Source: Sordaria brevicollis (taxonomy: Eukaryota > Ascomycota > Sordariomycetes > Sordariales > Sordariaceae). Taken from it: a stretch of 64,000 bases of DNA. The stretch spans positions 744,001-808,000 of the forward strand of contig JAUTDP010000007.1 of assembly GCA_033439795.1 (NCBI GenBank), read 5' to 3'. Each line of letters starts with the position of its first letter. Position 1 is the first letter of the stretch. The notes under the pieces were generated by a model. The model was given only the letters and a program-made list of their open reading frames with translations. It was not told the DNA's origin and ran no database searches. Below are positions 55,401 through 64,000 of the stretch, in pieces. The position numbers were made by a program, and so were the translations under genes.

Positions 55401-58400
55401 ACTTGCACATGAAAGCCTTCTTTTGGGCTTTGGCCTTGGCCCCATCAAAGGCTGAATCGTCGTGATCGTCTGCAACGTCGTCGGCCTGCTTGGTGGCAGC
55501 AGCCTCTGCCTTCTTTGCGTCTCGTTTGCCTTTTCGTGCAGCGAAATTGCCCCAAATCTGCTTGCCTCGATCCGTTTTCTTCCAGGTATAGTAGAATCGG
55601 GTTACTGTCGCCGGGCTCAAGGTTTTAACATGCTTCATGACAAGGTGCAGCTCGGAGCCGTACTTTCCAACACCTTCCTCGAACTTCTTCAGCTCAAGGG
55701 GAGTGAGTTCGGGCTCTTTGAACTCCTCTTTGGGGACCTTGGGCAGCTGCTGTAAGGCCTTTGTGGCGTCGAAATCGTTCTTGAAAAGAAGATCTCTCGC
55801 GACATCCTGCAGGTTAGTCGAGCGTGGAGGGAGGCCTAGGTCGACCGCCATTGTTCGGGCTTTGTCCATGAACTCATCGATGGCCTCGTTGGACATGTCT
55901 TTGCCACACCTCTCGGGAGGCTTGTAGAGCACTGTGACGGTGTCATCACCACCTCTCTCGATGTAGCCGGCAGGCTCGTCCTGAATCCACTGAGGACGCG
56001 ACTCGCGCTTTTTGCGCTCGGCTTCCATAAGAGCCTGTTGCTCCTTGTTGAGCTTTCCATCCTTTCTGCCGGTCTTCTTAAGTTTGAGAGGCTTCACATA
56101 CTGCACCGGGCGGCCGTACCATGGGACCACAACAGCCTGATGACGGGGTCCTAACCGGGTACTGGCACGGGGGAAGATACGATCGTCGTAGTCCAGGGCA
56201 TCCTCGACCTTGCAGTGCATACCCAAGTAGCGATACGGCCATAGGCTGCACTGATAAATCTGCTCGGGCGTGGCCTCCTCATGCAAGTCCTCGGTGGCCG
56301 GGCTAGTCCTACTGGTCATGCCGGTCTGGACACCGCAATGGTCCTCCTCATCGTCTTCGAGCAACTCGTCGTCATCGTCAAAATGGGCGCCATTGGGATC
56401 GAGGACGTTGGGGGTGTTGCGCGCCTGCAGTTTGCGCTCCTGATCACGGCTGCATGCAGCGCAGGACCAGCCAAAGCCACGCGACGGTTTCTTGAGAATC
56501 GGCGGGCTTACACAGTTCATGTGGTACGTGTTTTGACACACGGCACAATCCACCGATTCATTGCTATTGCGGGTGTCAGCACATCCATCGCTTACTGGCT
56601 CTGAGGGTGGTTGACGAAGACAGGTAGAGCAGGGCAAGGGGGGGTGTGATGGGAATGATGGGGGAAGTGCAAGGGACAGGGGGGTGTGCAGTGGGCAACT
56701 GTGAAATGGGGGACCGCGACATGCTGCATCGTCCTGTTCCTGGGAAGGGTCCCACAACTATTGGCCAAGCCGAGAGGCACAAGTGGAAGCCAAGCCAAGC
56801 CGCGTCAAATCAAAGTACACCGTCCATCTGGACAGTGCACAGACCATCTCCTGCGCCGACCACCACCACCACCGTGACCCAAACCACCAACCCGGCCGAC
56901 AGAAGGAGGCACTCAGTCGCAGCCAGACATGTCCGATTGTCCAGCAAGCCCACTTTGGTAATAATAGGCCCGGCCAGGGGTGTGTGTGTTCCCGTCCCGG
57001 TACCGCGGGTTGAAAGGGTGCATGGAAAAAAGCAGAGTGATAAAGTGTAGAGAGGTGAGGTGAGGTGAAAATGAAGGGTGAGAAGAATGGATTTGAACTT
57101 ACCTGGCGCAGTAGCCGGCGCACTTCTTACAAGTCTTGACCGCACTGGTCAGTTCCTTGCCTCGGCCTTGCTCCACCAAAATGTACTTCCACCGTTCGTC
57201 CAGGACCTTCTTGACATGCTCGGGCACGTTGATGATCTGCTTTGTCGGGATCACTTCATAGTTCTTTTGAATATAGCGGTCGTACAGCTTTTCAAACCAG
57301 AAACAGTCGCGAGACCTCTTGTAAGCAGTAAGGTCGGGGATTTCCGTCTTGTGCCGAATCTGACACTTGCCGCGCAGTGCCGTCAAAGGACTAATGTCCG
57401 AGTGCATCGTGGCGAAAACCATTCGCGTATCTTGCACTCTCTTGCCAATGTCTTTTGGTCGGTAGTACCAGTTCACGCGCAACGCGTCCACTGGGTTGGC
57501 CGGGTCATTCTTGGTGTGCAAAAACTCCATGATGCGGCCCAGGTAGTAAGGCTCTCCAGGTGGCTCACAGACCAAGTAAACGTGATCTACAACCCATGTC
57601 AGAAAAAGCGCCTCTCACAACACCAAAAGTGGAAAAAAAAAAAGAGACGAGAACTGGAACCCTCATTTTCCACACTGAAACTTACCGTTCACTTCAAGAA
57701 CAGTGCCGTCATCGGCCACCATCTTGCCATCCTTGGGCATCGCCTTGGTATTCTCAAAGGTGAGAAGATTGGTCTCGCCATAGCCATTAGCCGTGCCAAG
57801 CAGGTCGGTCACGGTCCCATTGGTAGAAGACGTCTTGCTGTTGCCGTTATTATCGTGCGAGTTAGTTTTGGCCCGCTTGTTGTGCGATGCCGAAGAACTT
57901 GCTGCGCCGGTCGGGGTCTGGCTGTTGGAAGCGTTGGCTGAAGGATCGCCCTTTCGCTTCTTGGACTTTGTGGGGCCATTGGTGGTTGTTGTGGTGGTAG
58001 CAGCCCCGTTTGCCGCCGGTGAGGTTGAAGGCTGACGAGACTGCTGATCTTTGGCGCCGTGTGAAGAAGAGTGGCCTTTGCGAGCATCTTCGATTGTGGG
58101 AAGCGGCTTCCGTGAGGTAGATGTTGAAGTGCCGGTGACCGTGGTTGATGCTGATGTCCCGTTTACCGCAGTACGTGAGGCTGGCTGAGTTGCACCATTT
58201 GTCGGCGATGATGACGACGGCGTTGCCGCTTGCGTTGTTGCTGCTGAGGCCGATGACTGAGCTTGTTTGGATCCCTTCTTGGTCTCACCTCCTTCTCGGC
58301 GATCTGGAACCAGTTCGAAAATGTCGGCATCTAGGTCCCGATCCTCTGCGTAGTTCGGGCGAGCATTGCCAGTGCGATTTCGTGAGCGCGTCCCATAGGG

Positions 58401-58724
58401 ATTGGCCGCCGTGCTGCTGCCATCTTTGGCGGCGTCGACGGCGGCTTGTGTGCTGGGTTTTGTTGTTCTGCCCATGGGGGCATCGGCGGAAGGTTGAGGA
58501 TTAGTTGGGGGAAAAGGGGAGGGATCCGAGATCCGTGGGAGGACGTCAGATAAAGCAGCAGATGAGGTGCCTGAGGTTAATGCGGGAGTGGTGGCTGACT
58601 GCTTGGTCGAGTTTGCATTTGCACTTGCGGCTGCCGCGCCCTCACTCTCCTTGGCGGAAAAGGTGCGACTCGCAGAGTTTGTCTGCTCCTCAGAGGGAAT
58701 CACATGTTGGTTTTTTTGAGCCAT
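52412..58724 (-). CDS. SNT2: Snt2-type chromatin regulator (BAH, PHD, SANT, GATA-like, PHD + extended PHD)
   Basis: Four exons, 57686-58724, 57103-57586, 54574-56563 and 52412-54517, join in frame to 1872 residues. Residues 1-346 are Ser/Thr/Asn-rich and disordered. A BAH domain (about 347-475) begins HVYLVCEPPGEPYYLGRI. PHD1 (about 500-545) crosses intron 2: CKKCAGYCAS, then CAVCQNTYHMNC. An ELM2-like segment leads to a SANT domain (about 794-845, ELKKFEEGVGKYGSEL). A GATA-like finger (about 892-935, CKFCGTKASRQW...CRRC) precedes a Lys/Glu repeat tract. PHD2 (about 1114-1170) is followed by an extended PHD (about 1173-1380). A further CxxC pair (CLTCGTDVSPKW) precedes a Pro-rich tail with NHQRD repeats. 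Yeast Snt2 reads histone H3 marks and recruits the Rpd3 deacetylase. Confidence 0.95.
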
Positions 58725-61700
58725 GGTGCTTGGACTTAAATAGCAGAGATGTCCCGCAGCCAGGGGACCTGAAACCTCGCAAGCAGTGAAGTGGGCGACG
58801 AGGGAAGTGAGGTGAGGTGAATGTCTAGTGGCGCCCTGGGGAGGCGTGGATCAGATCTCGAACCTTCAAAGGATGGCCGAAAAGACTCGTGGGAACCGAG
58901 GCGGCCACTCGACGTGGACTATGAGATACTGGAAATGAAAGGTGAATGGGCCAGCAGATCGGCCATAAGTTGGGACGGAAGCGTGCCGGCGCCCCGTGCA
59001 GACGACCAATGCCTTTTGGGACCAAGTAAGTCCAACACAAAAAAAAAAAAGAACCTTCCAACACCCGAACCTCAAGTGAATACGAGTCGGAACTGGATCC
59101 CAGGCTGACCACGATGCTGATATGCCAGGTAGGTAGATGGGCAAGGCGAATATGCGAGATGCCGTTTGGAGCAGCAGCCGTGGGACGGCCGTGACATGTA
59201 CGGATCTAAGGAGTTCGAGGTCGGTGGTAAAGGTGAATGGTTTGCTCCGTCGTAGGTAAGTATGTTTATGGGAAAATGTTGTCAAAGTTGCGGCGGCCGG
59301 TAGTTAAAAGTCCCGTCTGGGCTGGGGAAGGCGTGGGCAACCCTATACACAGTCCAGATCGAGCAAGTCGGAGTGCATGTGGGAGGGACAAATCCAGCGT
59401 TGTTGGCGAAAAGGGAAGAAATGGAAAGGGAAGGGAGAGAAAGAGATATGTGCGGGCAAAAGTAATAATGGAGAAAGCGACTGGAGCGAGAAACGTCAAG
59501 TGGAAATGGGCAAGGATTCATCAGAAGAGGAAAGGTACCTTTTTTTGGGCAAGGTCTCGTAGGGTGGCCCGTAATAACGGTCCCAACGGGGGGACGGGTA
59601 CCTAGTCGTTGTCTCTTTTTGTACACGCCTCACACTACCTACCTAGAGGTATCTCTGGCTGGATGGGTATGGCCCGAGAGCATGGCACACGACTTGCTAA
59701 ATCCATCACAGGAACACGTCCAATCTTTTCTCCCATCGTGGTTTCCTTCAAGTCCATGTAGGGGGGAGTTTTATGTGGTGATGGTTCATGGCTGCCGCCG
59801 ACTGCGGTCAAGACGCGGGAGGACGTTGGCCTAGCGACAAATATGGAGTTCGATCTTGAAGTCGGGTGCCGAGCGGCGGACAGCTCCTTTTCTCCTTTGA
59901 TATCTCGACGGGATGCTACCTACCTATAGGCAGACATTGCCTGGCTGTCTGACACTGCACTCTTGTATTGTAAATGACGGTCACGTTTTCCGAGCGGTGA
60001 TAGCACCCCAATGATACACGTATGCCCGGAGTCTCTTGTTGCAATTCTGGGGTAAAACTCGAACATTTCTCAAAAGTGAGCAAGAAAGAAGAAACTGCGA
60101 CAGACCGGGTGGGCTTTCCATCAACCTTCCAGCACCACTCAGAGAGCCCGCATTCGCAGGGCACCAGAACGCAGCTACCTCCTAGCTTGCCCACACAACA
60201 CACATTCGGGTGGGTGGGTCCGGATATCGCTAGTGTCTGGAGGTACAGACCAGGTTTCTGCAGGGGTCTGCTACTCCCGCATTCAGTTAGTGTTTGTCCG
60301 CGGGTGTGTTAGGGTGCAGTATGCGTCATGGTAGGAAAAGCTTAACATGCGCCGGCCATGCAGCCACCATCGCGAGACTTGGCTGATACCTCACGATCCC
60401 TCCCGTCTACCTTCGCGGCGAGCCCCAGGCCCCCGAAAACCCAGCGAGGAGCAAAACTTCAACCTCACGCCGTTCTCCATTCTCCATTCTTCGTTCCTTT
60501 CCACTTCTCCCACCTCATTCAATCTCAGGCCAAGCCCTGCCGCAAATCCCTCCATCCATCCAACTGGCACTTGCTCCGGCCGCTCCACCTTGAACCCGAG
60601 ACGCCGACTCGTCCGACGGCCACCTTTCACTTTTTATCACGTCTTTTTGTTCATGTTTGCAATGAATTTCGGCGTATGTATTCTTTCATGGCCATTCTCA
60701 CAAAATCATGGTGGTCGGTACGCGCCGAGCTCACTCGCGTTGAGGTGAAGTGAGGTGAGATGGCGTAAAGTCGCCACGCCAAAGAGGCTCGATTTTGCGG
60801 TTCGCTTGCTGGCCTGCTCTCTTCCACCTTTTCTTTGATTGCCGGTGTGCGGCCCTGAACTGTGCGCGTCCGCCTCGCCAGAGTTCCAGTTCCAGTTCTG
60901 TTCGAGTCAAGATTGGACCGGAAGCTGAACTGTGCTGACAGGCAAAGCCCTGATCTGCCCCGGGTCTCGACACTTTTGTTTAGGTTGTCAGTCCATCTAC
61001 ACTATATGCTGGCTCAAAAAGCTGGTTGTGGGTGGTCATGATGTTGTGCCGTGTGCCTGGCACGCCTGGCTCGCCTGGGAAACGGCGGTTCAAGGTACAT
61101 GGCCAATGTACCCGACAGTACCGCGTTCCATTGGATGCTCTGCCTCACACTTGTACGCAGAATCTCCCCGCCCAGTCACCAATCAAGCCAGCCGAGCCGG
61201 TCTGGACAGGTACAGGGCAACATGTCTCCGACTCTCTGGACCCAATTCGACATCAGAGAAGGCTCTGGTCACCCAGCGTTTGATAACTGCGAGGACGCAA
61301 TCCAACGTCCTACCATCCCGGCATCTCAGTTTCCGTTGGGTTTGCACTTGTTGACCTCATCAGGGCCACCACAAGCTCAATATCTACCTCGACTGACTAT
61401 GGATGAAGCGTATCCTACTAATGCGTCCTATCGTTCAGGGGATGCTCACATCTTATTCATCTCATCAGGTTCTTTGTTCTGCAATCTTTTTGTGGGCTAG
61501 GTCGGGGATTCCAGGTGTGGGTCATGATGGCTTCCTCCGCAAATCCCACGCTGACCCCATCATTTGCCCTCCCGGCCTCCCCTTTCCTCAACCGCAACCA
61601 AATGCTGCAACACCTCTGGCACGGCCAGCTGTCTTGTTGGTTTCCCAAGGCCGCCACGAAAGAATGTCCGATAGGGAAATGAAAAATGCTTCCCGAAATA

Positions 61701-64000
61701 TACGCAAAACCACACATCACAGCGACCAAGCTACTGGGTGAGAGAGTTGGCCTGGTCAGACCCTGCCAGAGCTGCCAGGTCATTTTTGGTGTAACACCGC
61801 CTTCCTCGGGTTCTGCTGCCCCTGGCTGGCATCCAGGAAAAACACCAAGCAGTCTAAAAAGCGACCATACTCCCAGGAACGGCTTCACTGTATTACATCG
61901 GTGACTTTGAGAAACATGTCGCCAAACATGATGCTTGAGTGGCCCGTGATCGGCGATGAGGTTGAAGCTTTGCACTCATGGAGGGCCGGACGGCGTGCAC
62001 GGGTTCGCGGCTTTCTTGGCGCGCAATCGATGCTTCCTTGGCTTGGCGAAAGTAGTCACCACAAATGAATGGACTTGTTGGGGGTAAAGTCGTCAATACA
62101 AAACTCCAGTCGCGACAATCCATCATCATCGTTTATCGACCTCGAATCATTCAGGTTGGAAAGGCCGACTCTCGTGATGTTGTCCTAAGAGACCCGATTA
62201 GGAGAGGTGGGATCCCGGAAACGCCCACGGGCATTTCCATCTGTGCTTCAGATTGCTTGTCGATCCCTGGCATCTCCACAGTTCATCAGTGTTCCATTTT
62301 CTGCCCATGTGCGACTCGCAAACGTCTCTCCGTATCCCTGGAATCTCCTGCCATGGTCGACATCACCTCACCAACACGTCCACAACAATGCACTTTTAGT
62401 CGCAAAATGGGTGTCGCCGTATGACACCCATCCAGGTCTCTGGAAGGACAAGCAGCGGCACGTTATCAAAACCAAACCTTAAGCGGTCCCGTCCCGCAAC
62501 CGCGCCGCACCACTCAGCCAGACGACGAGTGGGAAGCAAAACGGATGTTATTCCGTTCGTCGCCAGTGCCTAGCTGCCTCAGCCCCCGTGCCAGAGAACG
62601 GGGAAACCCTACAGCGTCCCGTTGCGCGTAGGGTTCAAACAATCCGACGACAATCGTGCAGGGCTCATCGTGTCCATGTGCACCGGGCCCGGAATCTCTG
62701 GAACATGAACTTTCCAAGATCGAGGGATCTCCTAAGAACGAAATAGCTCAATCACTTCGAACACCAGTCGCCTTTGCTGGGCTTTGAAGAGTGTTGACGA
62801 AGTTGCGACTGATGGAATGAAGTCGAGAGGACAGTACGAGGTGGTGTACTCGTACCCTGATCACGCACTGTGACAAGATGCTTGGGTGCAGGAGATCTCG
62901 GCTTTGCGTCGTTCGCGTGCGTCAGTCGTTTTTGCCTCGCCGACAACCCACCTCACCGACCAACCGCCATGAGCCACTGGTCAACATCAATCGATCAATT
63001 CTTGAACAACCATCTGAAAACACGAGTGCCGTTGCCGAATATTTAACCTCTAGAATAGTTGAAGGGCAGCTTTCTCCTCTCAAATTGCACCACCTATAAA
63101 GAAAGAGTAATTGATAAATGACGACCTTCTTGCCTGTCGTCGTCATCTGCAGCTTCTGCAGCTCATTACTTCACCTCCCATGCCATCCGACCGACAGAGT
63201 GCCGCCCCATGAGCAGCAGACATGGCGCTAGCGATAAGTTTTTGGAGGGTCTGGCTTTGCCGCAACTTTCAGTCACATCACCGCTGATGAATCTCGTTCT
63301 GGCTGTTGCCATTCCTCTCGAACCCATATCATGTCCTTCCAGACAGCAGCTGACGTCAGTCTCCTCAAGCCACCAATCTTGAACGATTCCGCTCTGGCAA
63401 GTCGATGTTTCGACGGTGTTTATGCCAGCGCACCCCGGATATTATCATGGACCCCTTTGAAAGCCTGATATTTCTCCCCTCGACTCAATAATTCCTTTCA
63501 GGGACATTCGCATGAAGTGGCCGGAGACCTTGAATTTTGATGTCTTTCAGCAGCAGTTGGGGCGCCGAGTCTTGGCAGATGCGATATCAAAATCCGGCCA
63601 GAGACTCTCATCAATGCCGAATTATCTTACATCGAGGCAAAAACTCTTCCCATGGAACAGCAACATCAGATCTATCGCCGTCTCAACTTCATAGTCATCC
63701 GTTTTTGACTGATTGCAGCCATACGGTGACCAAAGGTTTTGGGCACAAGGCTTTCAAGTCTCAATCCCGAGACCCACCGAACATGTTGCCAAGCAAAACC
63801 CCCCCCCCCCATCGCCAACCGGAGGTCAGGCAAGCTTCCTCCGTCCGTTTGGAACCATGAGGAGATGGGCGCTCGCGCTGGGTCCAACAGGAGGCTTTGC
63901 CAGGCCCAGGGGGTTCTGTTTGCCAAATATATACTCACACGACATTAGCAGCATCCTGAACATTTTCACTGGGCTCTAGCATGAAATCTCACTTCGATTG
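58725..64000. other. 5.3 kb with no supported gene
   Basis: The left part must contain the Snt2 promoter and 5' leader. It has an A-run at about 59039-59050, several TACCTACCTA/TAGGTAGG motifs (near 59128, 59637 and 59917) and a C-run at 63799-63810. Frames reach 172 codons (61457-61975, minus) but their composition is chance-like and start and splice signals are missing. No tRNA or 5S RNA is recognised by eye. Confidence 0.4.

Noticed and set aside
61457..61975. 172-codon minus-strand frame
   Set aside because: No protein-like periodicity or motif, and no supporting splice or start context. Treated as chance.
62600..62680. Possible tRNA (GGTTCAAAC-like B box)
   Set aside because: The five-base stem around the loop does not pair, and no acceptor or anticodon arm is found.

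Overview
The window is nuclear DNA of a filamentous ascomycete, most likely one of the Sordariales (Neurospora/Sordaria type). Evidence: short introns with GTAAGT-like donors and CTAAC/ACTAAC branch sites, C-ending codons in the eIF4A gene, long gene-poor spacers, Pezizomycotina-only families (DUF3176, JmjC joined to an F-box), and a transposon block with the signature of repeat-induced point mutation (RIP). Species-level placement was not attempted.

Layout, left to right: 3' part of an unidentified acidic coiled-coil protein (+); STK16/Env7-type kinase (-); a 2.4 kb spacer with a few weak coding-like scraps; two tandem DUF3176 membrane proteins (+,+); a proline iminopeptidase-like hydrolase (-); a conserved protein of unknown function with CPF motifs (+); a Tvp38 Golgi membrane protein (-); a CCCH zinc finger + SMR protein (-); an F-box + JmjC (JMJD6-like) protein (-); eIF4A (+); an 11.6 kb AT-rich nested transposon (31130-42752); Mlo3/Yra1/ALYREF mRNA export factor (+); a 6-phosphogluconate-dehydrogenase-like protein (-); farnesylated Ydj1-type DnaJ (-); an unannotated spacer with a 141 bp palindrome; the chromatin regulator Snt2 (-); and 5.3 kb with no supported gene.

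Most genes are single-copy housekeeping genes for kinase signalling, Golgi traffic, translation, mRNA export, chaperoning and chromatin control. They form no obvious pathway or cluster. The accessory parts are the DUF3176 pair and the transposon block. The block can be resolved by eye: a Mutator-like (MULE) DNA transposon with 123 bp terminal inverted repeats and a 9 bp target duplication CAACTTGAG, whose transposase gene was split by a Ty3/Gypsy LTR retrotransposon with 286 bp LTRs and a 5 bp target duplication TTATT. Both were then heavily mutated by a RIP-like process. It lies between two normally highly expressed genes, with its right end about 370 bp from the Mlo3/Yra1 start codon.

Exon borders were placed by hand from splice signals and reading frame. 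No alignment or database search was run.
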